Below, piece by piece: positions 6,962 through 14,223 of a stretch of DNA of 17,107 nt (position 1 is the first letter of the stretch; each line of letters starts with the position of its first letter). Below the pieces are notes generated by a model that was not told the DNA's origin, made no database searches, and saw only the letters and a program-made list of their open reading frames with translations. This DNA is from CAZSTA01 sp964609495 [NCBI: uncultured bacterium] (GTDB lineage: Bacteria; CAZSTA01), in NCBI GenBank assembly GCA_964609495.1, contig CAZSTA010000065.1, positions 1 to 17,107 of the forward strand, written 5' to 3'. A program made the translations under genes and the position numbers.

Positions 6962-7050
6962 GTCTTTCAGTTACTGATAAGGTTTTTCTATATCAAACTA
7001 GATCAAATCAAATACGAAGTATAGACTAAATTTAAGGAGGGATTGAATTT

Positions 7051-8016
7051 ATGAAGTTAGGTGTCCTTACCGCTATGTTTCAGGATCAACCTTTGGGGCA
7101 AGCATTAGACTATATAGTTAAGTCTGGAGTTCAGGCAGTGGAGATCGGTGCTGGTAATTATGTAGGCAAGAGCCATTGTGATCCTGATATTCTTCTGGCC
7201 GATGAGAAGAAGCTAAAAGAGTTCAAGAAGATGATCGATGATAGGGGATTAGAGCTCAGCGCTCTTAGCTGTCACGGCAATCCCTTACATCCTGATAAGG
7301 ATTTTGCCAAAGCGAATATCGAGGCGCAACATAAGACTATATTAGTGGCTGAGAAGTTGGGACTTCCTCGTATAAACACCTTCTCTGGTTGCCCTGGTGG
7401 TTCTGAGGATGACAAAACCCCCAACTGGGTAACCTGTCCTTGGCCTCCTGATTTCTCCGAGATAGTCAAGTGGCAGTGGGAAGAGAAGGTTATCCCCTTC
7501 TGGGAAGAGGAGGTCAAGTTCGCCAACGATCACGGAGTTAAGGAGATCTGTTTGGAGATGCACCCCAACTTCGTGGTCTATAATACCGAAACCTTGCTTA
7601 AACTGAGGGAAGCTGTCGGGGAAACCATCGGGGCGAACTTCGATCCCAGCCATCTCTTCTGGCAAGGGATGGATCCTCTGGCTTCCGTCCGAAAGCTGGG
7701 GAAAGCTATCTATCATGTTCATGCCAAGGATACGAAGATCGATCCATATAATACGGCGGTCAACGGCGTCTTGGATACTAAGTCTTATGCCGATGAGATC
7801 AATAGATCTTGGATCTTCCGCTCCGTTGGATATGGAAATTCTATTGAGTTCTGGAAGGATTTCGTAAGCAATCTTCGCCTTGTTGGTTATGACGGAGTCC
7901 TCTCCATCGAGCATGAGGATAGCTTAATGTCCGCCAATGAAGGCTTCCAGAAGGCGGTTGCTCTGCTGAAGGAAGTTCTGATCACCGAGAAGCTCGGAGC
8001 TATGTGGTGGGCATAA
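7051..8016 (+). CDS. Sugar phosphate isomerase/epimerase (AP endonuclease 2-like TIM barrel)
   Basis: The 321-residue protein has the family's xylose-isomerase-like TIM barrel. It opens with MKLGVLTAMFQDQPLGQALD. Likely metal ligands and active-site residues are E169 (CLEMHPNFV), D198 and H201 (NFDPSHLFWQG), H222/H224 (YHVHAKD) and E287 (SIEHED). Members move the keto group or invert a carbon in sugars or inositols. The start has a strong AAGGAGGG at good spacing. The next gene is a Gfo/Idh/MocA dehydrogenase, a common partner, so the two probably act on the same oxidised sugar. Both appear richer in C-ending codons than their neighbours, which may reflect high expression. The substrate is not determinable from sequence alone. 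Confidence 0.87.
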   Translation: MKLGVLTAMFQDQPLGQALDYIVKSGVQAVEIGAGNYVGKSHCDPDILLADEKKLKEFKKMIDDRGLELSALSCHGNPLHPDKDFAKANIEAQHKTILVAEKLGLPRINTFSGCPGGSEDDKTPNWVTCPWPPDFSEIVKWQWEEKVIPFWEEEVKFANDHGVKEICLEMHPNFVVYNTETLLKLREAVGETIGANFDPSHLFWQGMDPLASVRKLGKAIYHVHAKDTKIDPYNTAVNGVLDTKSYADEINRSWIFRSVGYGNSIEFWKDFVSNLRLVGYDGVLSIEHEDSLMSANEGFQKAVALLKEVLITEKLGAMWWA

Positions 8017-8034
8017 TTAGTTGATAATCCGAAA

Positions 8035-8067
8035 GTGGTCGCTAGGCCGGATAGACCTAGCGACCAC
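8035..8067 (+). other. Perfect 12-bp hairpin between isomerase and dehydrogenase genes
   Basis: GTGGTCGCTAGG (8035-8046) pairs perfectly with CCTAGCGACCAC (8056-8067) around a nine-base loop. No U-tract follows; the next ribosome binding site AAGGAGGT (8082-8089) is 14 bases downstream. It may protect the upstream mRNA from 3' decay so that the isomerase is made in excess, or it may partly terminate transcription. Confidence 0.7.
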
Positions 8068-8099
8068 GTAGCATAATTTAGAAGGAGGTATTATAACTT

Positions 8100-9299
8100 A
8101 TGGCAGAAGAGAAGAAAGTTGGATTCGTGACTATGGGCGAAGCCGAAGAAATAAAGGAGGTCCCTGTAATAGGAGTGGGGATGCTCGGCTACGCCTTTAT
8201 GGGTAAAGCTCATACTAACGCTTATAAGAAGATACCCTATATTGTCTGGCCACCTCCAGCTATCCCCAAGTTAGTGGCTATCGCAGGGAGGACTAAGGAT
8301 AGGGTGGCCGCCGCAGCGCAACGTTTCGGCTTCGAGAAATACTATACCGATTGGAAGGAAATGATCGCTGATGACGAAGTGCAGTTATTCGATAACGTTG
8401 GTCCGAATAATATGCATTCAGAGCCTTGTATTGCCGCAGCCGAGGCGGGGAAGCATATAATCTGTGAGAAGCCTCTCGCTCGAAATGCGGAGGAAGCTAA
8501 GAGGATGTTGGAGGCAGCCAACAAAGCTGGCGTCAAAAATATGTGTGCCTTCAACTATCGCTTTGTGCCTGCTGTTCGCCTGATCAAGAACTTGATCGAT
8601 GAGGGAGCATTGGGAGAGATATTTCATTTCCGCGCTAAGTATCTTCAGGAGTGGATCACCGATCCCAACTTCCCGCTTATATGGAGATTGCAGAAGGATG
8701 TGTCTGGCAGTGGAGCCTTAGGCGATCTTGGTGCTCATGTCATCGACTTAGCTAGATTCCTAGTAGGCGAACCGAAGAGCGTTAGCGGTCTGCTGAAGAC
8801 CTTCATCACCGAGCGACCTCTCTCCGATGATCCTTCTAAGAAGGGCAAGGTCGAGGTTGACGATGCCTTCGAATCGATCTTCGAGTTCGAAAATGGTGCG
8901 GTAGGAACAATAGAGGCCTCTCGCTTCGCTCCTGGTAGGAAGAACGCGAACGTCTTGGAGATCAATGGCTCGAAGGGTAGCGTTGCCTTCAATCTGGAGA
9001 GGATGAACGAACTAGAGATCTATATGGTTGATGATAAGCCTGAGATAGTGGGCTTCCATCGGGTCAGCGTTACTGAGGCTTATCATCCCTTCTGGGAAAA
9101 CTGGTGGCCTCAAGGACACATCATCGGCTGGGAGCACACCTTCGTCCATGAGATGTCTCATCTCCTTGATGCCATTGTCAATGACAAGGAGGTCGCGCCT
9201 TATGGAGCTACCTTCGAGGATGGCTATAAGTGTGCGGTGATCTGCGACGCTATCGTTGAATCCTCCAAGATGGGCAAGAGGGTTGAGATCAAATACTGA
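8100..9299 (+). CDS. Gfo/Idh/MocA-family NAD(P)-dependent oxidoreductase
   Basis: The 399-residue protein has a Rossmann motif GVGMLG at residues 25-30, the family's catalytic EKP at 123-125 (CEKPLARN) and GDLGAHVIDL at 208-217, where D209 and H213 fit the usual catalytic pair. The C-terminal alpha/beta domain is complete. Family members oxidise or reduce sugars and inositols at a ring hydroxyl. The N-terminus has about 20 residues before the Rossmann strand, more than usual. The ATG at 8100 is nevertheless supported by AAGGAGGT at 8082-8089. It probably works with the preceding isomerase. The substrate is unknown. Confidence 0.88.
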   Translation: MAEEKKVGFVTMGEAEEIKEVPVIGVGMLGYAFMGKAHTNAYKKIPYIVWPPPAIPKLVAIAGRTKDRVAAAAQRFGFEKYYTDWKEMIADDEVQLFDNVGPNNMHSEPCIAAAEAGKHIICEKPLARNAEEAKRMLEAANKAGVKNMCAFNYRFVPAVRLIKNLIDEGALGEIFHFRAKYLQEWITDPNFPLIWRLQKDVSGSGALGDLGAHVIDLARFLVGEPKSVSGLLKTFITERPLSDDPSKKGKVEVDDAFESIFEFENGAVGTIEASRFAPGRKNANVLEINGSKGSVAFNLERMNELEIYMVDDKPEIVGFHRVSVTEAYHPFWENWWPQGHIIGWEHTFVHEMSHLLDAIVNDKEVAPYGATFEDGYKCAVICDAIVESSKMGKRVEIKY

Positions 9300-9321
9300 T
9301 ATCGGGCGATATCAGTTTATT
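9295..9321 (+). terminator. Terminator of the dehydrogenase gene, overlapping its stop codon
   Basis: ACTGATATC (9295-9303) and GATATCAGT (9308-9316) form a perfect nine-bp stem with loop GGGC, followed by TTTATT. The TGA stop (9297-9299) is inside the left arm, so ribosomes finishing the gene would melt the stem. The U-tract is short, so strength is uncertain. Confidence 0.65.
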
Positions 9322-9420
9322 AGTTCTAATTAGTAGGTCGGTTCCTCCAGAATGGTCTTTGAGTAGATAATCGGAGTATCATATTATTAGCTTTTCGCTA
9401 GGGGGTTCAAGACATAATTC

Positions 9421-9520
9421 CCCCCTCACCCTATCCCTCTCCCACGAGGGGAGAGGGAATATCCAGATAGGACTGCTCTTATTATTCCCCTCCCTCGATG
9501 GGAGGGGTTAGAGGAGGGTG
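9421..9520. repeat. Pair of REP-like palindromic repeats in opposite orientation
   Basis: The first unit has TCCCTCTCCC (9434-9443) paired with GGGAGAGGGA (9449-9458), preceded by CCTCACCCTA. The second has CCCCTCCC (9487-9494) paired with GGGAGGGG (9500-9507), followed by TTAGAGGAGGGTG, which is the reverse complement of a similar CACCCTCCTCTAA box. Head-to-head pairs of this kind resemble the dispersed intergenic palindromes found in many bacterial genomes. A weaker relative lies at 3511-3559. Confidence 0.7.
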
Positions 9521-9606
9521 TAAAGGAAACTTTCTAACCTTATATATTTTTGGAGGTGAAAGTTACCAGAACGCTTGAGTTTTGTTGCCGGCAAAAGTTT
9601 CCTTTA
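9521..9606. repeat. 13-bp inverted repeat with an alternative pairing partner
   Basis: 9521-9533 (TAAAGGAAACTTT) is the exact reverse complement of 9594-9606. A third segment, GAAAGTTACC at 9558-9567, can pair with GGAAACTTTC (9525-9534) at nine of ten positions, so the left arm has two mutually exclusive partners. TTGCCGGCAA at 9585-9594 is a further perfect palindrome touching the right arm. This may be decayed repeat DNA or a switchable RNA leader. Confidence 0.5.
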
Positions 9607-9790
9607 TTTAAGGTGGGTTTGAGTTCTAACAGGAGAAAAATCTTCATAGTCTAGGCAAAGACCAGAATGGAGGAACTGCCCATTTGACTGCTCAGGGTCT
9701 TATATCTACCATAATCGGATATTGAAAGGATTTATTCTTGATTATTGTCTATTTAGATAAGTAAGTATTAGAAAGCAGAGAGGGAGAGAT

Positions 9791-10204
9791 ATAATCAGAA
9801 AGGCTCTTATCCTAATTTTGAGCTTAGGTATTCTATTGGTAAGGAATTATACTTCTGTATCGGGGGTAGAGGTTCTCACTGTAAAACCAGAAATATTGAC
9901 TCTGGGGATAGACGAGGCTTGGCTACCATTTCAATATAAGGATGGGAATAGCCTTGTCAACGGCTTTGATGTGGAATTAGCTATCGCTATTGCCGAGAAG
10001 CTAGGATTAAAGGTGAAGATAGCTACTGCTCGTCTCGATAGGATTCAAGTTATGTTACGTGCTGGAAAGATCGATGCTATAATAGGTTTACCTCCTACTG
10101 CTGGGCGGAGGAAGATATTTAGCTTTAGTGAACCTTATGCTACTAGAGGGACTGCTATTTTCGTGCTTGAGGATTCTCCTATAATGAAGATAAAGGACCT
10201 CTAA
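9791..10204 (+). pseudogene. Truncated amino-acid-type ABC transporter solute-binding protein
   Basis: The frame encodes a signal peptide (IIRKALILILSLGILLV) and the first lobe of a family 3 periplasmic binding protein. LTLGIDEAWLPFQYKDGN, GFDVELAIAIAEKLGLKV, AGKIDAIIGLPPTAGRR and FSFSEPYATRG are standard segments. It stops with TAA at 10202-10204 just after MKIKDL, where intact proteins continue with DLKGK into the second lobe, so about half the protein is missing. No ATG, GTG or TTG fits before the signal peptide: ATA or ATC (9791-9796) stands where the start should be, behind GGGAG at 9782-9786, and the first usable TTG (9818) is inside the hydrophobic core. Loss of both start and second lobe points to a decayed gene. 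A one-lobe functional protein is less likely. Confidence 0.7.
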
Positions 10205-10251
10205 AGGAGTTTGAAGCATAAATTATCATATATTACAAGGGGGATTGATAT

Positions 10252-11790
10252 ATGCGTTATTTGATCGGGATAGATGTGGGGACGACTGGAGCAAAGACGA
10301 TATTGGTGAGCGAGGAAGGAGAGGTAATAGCTAGCTCTTTAGAGGAATATCCGCTCTATACCCCTTATCCCAAATGGGCGGAGCAGGATCCTGAGGATTG
10401 GTGGATGGCTACAGCCTCCTCTATCTCTAACGTATTGAGGGAATCTGGAGTTGATCCTGAGGATATAAAAGGGATCGGGCTATCTGGGCAGATGCATGGG
10501 TTGGTATTACTCGATAAGGATAATAAGGTGTTAAGACCTTGTATTATGTGGTGTGATCAGAGGACGACGGAGCAGAGAGAGTGGATAATGAATACCGTGG
10601 GCGAAGATCTTATGGTTCAAATAGCTGGTAATCCTGCTTTAGAGGGCTTCACTGCTCCCAAGGTCATCTGGGTTAAGCAGAAGGAACCAGAGATATTTGC
10701 CAAAGCTAAGACCATGGTTCTTCCGAAGGATTACGTTCGCTTCCGTCTAACTGGAGAGATCGCTATGGAGGTCTCAGATGCGGCTGGGACCGTTCTCTTC
10801 GATATATCAAAGAGAACGTGGTCAGATGTGATCTTAGATAAGTTGGGCATTCCCAGGGAGATGATGCCACCGTGCTATGAATCTATAGATATATGTGGTA
10901 GGATAACCAAGGAGGTGGCGGAGAGGACCGGCCTTAAGGCTGGCACTCCGGTAGTCGGAGGAGGAGCGGATAACACCTGTGGAGCGGTCGGAAATGGGAT
11001 CGTAAGGACTGGGCGATTATCTGCTAGCATTGGAAGTTCTGGCGTAGTCTTCTGCCACACTGATGAAGTGAAGATCGATTCAGGTCTCAGGGTTCATACT
11101 TTCTGTCACTCCGTCCCTCATAAGTGGTATGTGATGGGAGTAACGCAGGGAGCAGGGCTCTCCTTTCGCTGGCTCAGGGATAATATAGGTCTTTCCGAGA
11201 TTCAGGTGGGAAACTTGTGCGATATCAGCGCCTATGATCTCCTCGCGGCTCAAGCCTTTCAAGCAAAACCCGGCTGTGAGGGATTGATCTTTCTACCTTA
11301 TCTTATGGGAGAGAGAACTCCCCACCTTGATGCCAACGCTAAAGGAGTCTTCTTCGGCTTGACCGCTCGCCACACCCGGGCAGATATGATCCGCTCGGTG
11401 ATGGAGGGAGTGGCTTATAGTTTGCGTGATTGTCTTGAGATAATCAAGGGGATGGGATTGGAGATCGGCGAGATAAGGGCTACCGGTGGAGGAGCGAGAA
11501 GTCCCTTATGGAGACAGATTCAGGCTGATATCAATGGGCATGAAATGGTTACGATCAACGTCACTGAAGGACCAGCCTTTGGAGCGGCGATCTTAGCTGG
11601 GGTGGGTGCGGGTGTCTATTCCTCGATCGAGGAAGCCACCGATGGGATAATCGAGATCACCAGCTACACTGAACCTATCGAGGGGAACGTGAGGTTATAT
11701 GAGGAATACTATGAGATCTATCGCTCTCTCTATCCAGCCTTGAAACCCAATTTCGATAAAGTGTCGAAGATAGTCGAGAAGATCTCCTGA
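10252..11790 (+). CDS. xylB: Xylulokinase (FGGY carbohydrate kinase)
   Basis: The 512-residue protein has the full FGGY fold. Residues 5-13 (IGIDVGTTG) form the first phosphate-binding loop, and LSGQMHGLVLLD at 77-88 is the xylulokinase substrate motif. RPCIMWCDQRT follows at 95-105, and the catalytic Asp is D240 in GGGADNTCGAVG. The FGGY signature region is MEGVAYSLRD, with the ATP loop ATGGGARSPLW nearby. It phosphorylates D-xylulose to xylulose 5-phosphate, feeding the pentose phosphate pathway. The ribosome binding site is AGGGGGA before ATG 10252. No xylose isomerase or xylose transporter is in the window, so its sugar could be another ketose of the same family. The neighbouring isomerases could supply it. 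Confidence 0.88.
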   Translation: MRYLIGIDVGTTGAKTILVSEEGEVIASSLEEYPLYTPYPKWAEQDPEDWWMATASSISNVLRESGVDPEDIKGIGLSGQMHGLVLLDKDNKVLRPCIMWCDQRTTEQREWIMNTVGEDLMVQIAGNPALEGFTAPKVIWVKQKEPEIFAKAKTMVLPKDYVRFRLTGEIAMEVSDAAGTVLFDISKRTWSDVILDKLGIPREMMPPCYESIDICGRITKEVAERTGLKAGTPVVGGGADNTCGAVGNGIVRTGRLSASIGSSGVVFCHTDEVKIDSGLRVHTFCHSVPHKWYVMGVTQGAGLSFRWLRDNIGLSEIQVGNLCDISAYDLLAAQAFQAKPGCEGLIFLPYLMGERTPHLDANAKGVFFGLTARHTRADMIRSVMEGVAYSLRDCLEIIKGMGLEIGEIRATGGGARSPLWRQIQADINGHEMVTINVTEGPAFGAAILAGVGAGVYSSIEEATDGIIEITSYTEPIEGNVRLYEEYYEIYRSLYPALKPNFDKVSKIVEKIS

Positions 11791-11826
11791 TATGGATCAA
11801 ATTTATCAAATCAGGGAAGATAATCA

Positions 11827-11850
11827 GGCGGGTGTTTAACGCCCGCCTTT
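11827..11850 (+). terminator. GC-rich hairpin between xylB and the peptidase gene
   Basis: GGCGGG (11827-11832) pairs with CCCGCC (11842-11847), and TGT/ACG inside extends the stem to about nine pairs, including one G-T, with a TTA loop. A short TTT follows. It lies 36 bases after the xylB stop and about 30 bases before the peptidase ATG, and its short U-tract suggests only partial termination. Confidence 0.6.
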
Positions 11851-11876
11851 GGAATATCTTCGTGAGGAGGAAGCTT

Positions 11877-13127
11877 ATGTTAGAAGTGAATGGTGATAGA
11901 GCCTATCGGTTGTTGAAGAGATTTGCTTTCGAAAGGGTGGGCGGAACGAAGGGGGAGAGGCGAGCCGCGGAGATAATATCCGCAGAGCTGATAAATATAG
12001 GATTCAAGCCCATATTCGAGAAGTTTTATGTATGGACCTATATGAATACCGAAGCGGAGTTAGAAGTTCTAGTTCCTTATCAGCAGAAGTATAAAGCTGC
12101 CGCCTTGGGATTAACCGGGGAGACTCCTCCAGAGGGAATAGAGTCCGATTTGGTGTATGTGGAGACTGGAGGAGAAGGCTATCTTGATGGAGTGAAAGGC
12201 AAAGTCGCTATGATGTTCGGTCCTCTAAATGCGAATAAATATAAAGCTTTATCCGATAGAGAGGTCCAAGCTTTCATTATGATCTCTAATCCTGGTCGAG
12301 AACTGACCCATACCGAGATCAGCGACTATTACTTCAAGAGATTTGGCAAGATACCAGGAGTTTTCATTACCTATGGGGATGCCTTGGAGATGATAAAGAA
12401 TAAGGCTTCTCGGGTTAGAATAGGAGTAAAACAGAAGGAGAAGAGGTGTAAATCTAGAAATATCGTGGTGGAGATAAAGGGAACTGAGAAAGAGGATGAA
12501 GTCATCATCGTTGGTGGACACTACGATAGTGAGCCTAAAACCGAGGGTGCTCATGATAATGCCGCGGGATCGGTGGTATTGGTGGAATTAGCCCGACACT
12601 TCTATAGCAATCCTCCTCGGCGCACAATACGCTTTGTCTGGTTTGGAAGTGAGGAGCCGGGACTAAAGGGTAGCTTCGCTCATGTGGATAGGCACAAAGA
12701 GGAGATCGATAAAGTAAAGATGATGATCAATTTAGATGTGGGAGGGGGCATAATCGCTGAAAACTTCGCTTACATAACTGGAAATGACTATCTAAAGAAT
12801 TATATAGAGATATTGAGTAAAGAAGAGGGCTTAGATCTCAGAATTAATACCGGAGTTATGAGTAGCGATAGTAGCCCCTTCAACGATCGGGGGATCCCAA
12901 CGATAAGCCTGGGGAGAAGTGGCGGAAGCACTTATTATTGCCACTCTGCGGGAGATGTAGCAGGATTTATAGATGGCAACCATCTGGCTATGACTGGGGA
13001 TTTTGCTCTCCTTGTTCTTTCGAGGCTAGCTAATGCCAAGATCTTTCCCTTTGAGAAGGAGATTCCAGAGAAGATAAAGGAAGAATTGGACAGATATCTT
13101 AGAGAGGGGTTGGGGATGGAGAGATAA
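11877..13127 (+). CDS. M28-family zinc aminopeptidase
   Basis: The 416-residue protein carries the complete two-zinc M28 site: H215 and D217 (GGHYDSEP), D227 (AHDNAAGS), the pair E259-E260 (FGSEEPGLKGS), D287 (NLDVGG) and H356 (YYCHSAGD). E259 is the likely catalytic base. Residues about 80-185 form a PA-like insert (ETGGEGYLDGVKGKVAMM). Members remove N-terminal residues from peptides. No signal peptide is visible, so it is probably cytoplasmic. I chose ATG at 11877, seven bases after AGGAGG (11865-11870); an upstream GTG at 11832 falls in the terminator hairpin and adds a non-family tail. Confidence 0.88.
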   Translation: MLEVNGDRAYRLLKRFAFERVGGTKGERRAAEIISAELINIGFKPIFEKFYVWTYMNTEAELEVLVPYQQKYKAAALGLTGETPPEGIESDLVYVETGGEGYLDGVKGKVAMMFGPLNANKYKALSDREVQAFIMISNPGRELTHTEISDYYFKRFGKIPGVFITYGDALEMIKNKASRVRIGVKQKEKRCKSRNIVVEIKGTEKEDEVIIVGGHYDSEPKTEGAHDNAAGSVVLVELARHFYSNPPRRTIRFVWFGSEEPGLKGSFAHVDRHKEEIDKVKMMINLDVGGGIIAENFAYITGNDYLKNYIEILSKEEGLDLRINTGVMSSDSSPFNDRGIPTISLGRSGGSTYYCHSAGDVAGFIDGNHLAMTGDFALLVLSRLANAKIFPFEKEIPEKIKEELDRYLREGLGMER

Positions 13128-13149
13128 ATTTCCCATCTGCCATAACGCA

Positions 13150-13359
13150 TCAACCTATAACATACATAATGGATATCCAGCCGAGAATGTAAAGGGTGAC
13201 CCCGATTATCAAGTAACCTATAGTTATCCCTAAGAAAGCGAATATTAAAAATAGCCACTTGCCTTGATAAGAGCGCTGGATAAATTTATATAGATATGCA
13301 AGCAGATAACTCGCTACAATCGCTATCAAAAGTAACACTAATATAAGTTGATATAGCAT
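13150..13359 (-). CDS. Small two-helix membrane protein
   Basis: The 69-residue product has a hydrophobic helix at residues 5-24, a short positive loop (KFIQRSYQGK, 25-34) and a long hydrophobic stretch at 36-68 with Gly spaced through it, which may be one or two helices. GAGGGGT lies six bases before the ATG at 13359. It begins 21 bases after the stop of the sugar isomerase gene, so it is probably the last gene of that minus-strand operon. I do not recognise the family. The basic loop suggests both ends face outside if there are two helices. Confidence 0.6.
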   Translation of the reverse strand: MLYQLILVLLLIAIVASYLLAYLYKFIQRSYQGKWLFLIFAFLGITIGYLIIGVTLYILGWISIMYVIG

Positions 13360-13380
13360 AAGTTACCCCTCTCTTTTAAG

Positions 13381-14157
13381 CTAAAGATTTCTAAGGTAAC
13401 TGATATTTCCTCTTAACTTATCCTCAATAGGCTGATCGGAGAAATCCTCACTGGAGAGATATCCTTCATATCCCACATCCTTGAGAGCCTCGATCACTGC
13501 CTTCCAATCCACCATTCCCTCTTCGAGCTTATCCCAACTCCAGATCCATTTTCCATCTCTCTTAGTCCAAGCGGCGTTTTTCACATGCACATGGGCAAGG
13601 TAATCCCCTAGTAACTGAAAACCTAACTTGTAACTCTCCATTCCCTCCACTACCATATTGCCCGGATCGAAGATCACTCCAATATAGTTAGAATCGAAAT
13701 TCTGCACAAGGCGATGGGCTAAGCTAGGGCTGGTAGTTATATTCCCGAAGTGTATCTCTATTGTAGCCTTAACTTTGATGCGCTCCGCTATCCTCTGTAT
13801 TATCTCCAAATCTTTGAGCGTTTCATCATACAGGAAGGGATAGGGTATCGATCCGTCATAGTTAGGAACGGTGACTCTCACTTGAGGACATCCCATAACT
13901 CGCGCGGCATCTAGCACTCTCTCGATAAGTTCCTTCTTCTTTACGGATATATAAGATGCCAGAGCTGGTATCTCTAAGCCGTTATCTTCCGTCACCTTCT
14001 TTACATATTTCGCCCTCTTATCGATCGTCTCGGGATCGATATGGTAAGCCTCGTGGACTCTCCATTCCACCCCATTATAGCCATACTGTTTAAGCTTATC
14101 AGCCGCCTCCTCTAGGGAAAATTCCTTCATAATCACGGTGAAGATAGAATATTTCAT
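13381..14157 (-). CDS. Sugar phosphate isomerase/epimerase (second, unrelated subfamily)
   Basis: The 258-residue TIM barrel belongs to the same superfamily as the 7051 gene but is shorter and only distantly similar. Likely active-site residues are E134 (TIEIHFGN), D164 (IFDPGNMV), H189/H191 (AHVHVKN) and E237 (LSSEDFS). AAAGGAGAT precedes the ATG at 14157. It follows the sulfatase-like gene by 66 bases and precedes the small membrane protein. The shared operon suggests that it handles a sugar freed by the sulfatase-like hydrolase, but this is inference. Confidence 0.85.
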   Translation of the reverse strand: MKYSIFTVIMKEFSLEEAADKLKQYGYNGVEWRVHEAYHIDPETIDKRAKYVKKVTEDNGLEIPALASYISVKKKELIERVLDAARVMGCPQVRVTVPNYDGSIPYPFLYDETLKDLEIIQRIAERIKVKATIEIHFGNITTSPSLAHRLVQNFDSNYIGVIFDPGNMVVEGMESYKLGFQLLGDYLAHVHVKNAAWTKRDGKWIWSWDKLEEGMVDWKAVIEALKDVGYEGYLSSEDFSDQPIEDKLRGNISYLRNL

Positions 14158-14223
14158 ATATCTTTTATCTCCTTTCCAAATTACCTCAGCTACTTTTTCT
14201 CTTCGATCTCATCCACCAACAAG

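Larger units (their letters stand above)
9341..9676. repeat. 336-bp gene-free segment bounded by 21-bp inverted repeats
   Basis: The arms 9341-9361 and 9656-9676 are inverted repeats matching at 18 of 21 positions; the three central bases are GAA on the same strand in both arms (CCAGAATGG), so nine bases on each side pair perfectly. Inside lie two palindromic repeats (9421-9520) and a 13-bp inverted repeat (9521-9533 with 9594-9606). No reading frame of gene-like quality crosses it. A non-autonomous mobile element (MITE-like) is possible, but no target-site duplication is visible at the ends. 9677-9790, up to the solute-binding remnant, holds a second ATAATCGGA (9711-9719; the first is 9367-9375) and nothing else I can name. 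Confidence 0.5.

Noticed and set aside
7342-7914. Open frame of 190 codons on the minus strand inside the isomerase gene
   Set aside because: The plus-strand isomerase has clear active-site motifs and a strong ribosome binding site; the antisense frame has neither recognisable motifs nor a good start.
9341-9676. CRISPR array or insertion sequence in the gene-free region
   Set aside because: The repeats are inverted, not regularly spaced direct repeats, and no transposase frame or target-site duplication is visible.
7051-11790. A classical xylose operon
   Set aside because: xylB is present, but there is no xylA, xylose transporter or regulator, and a decayed gene and repeats separate it from the isomerase/dehydrogenase pair.
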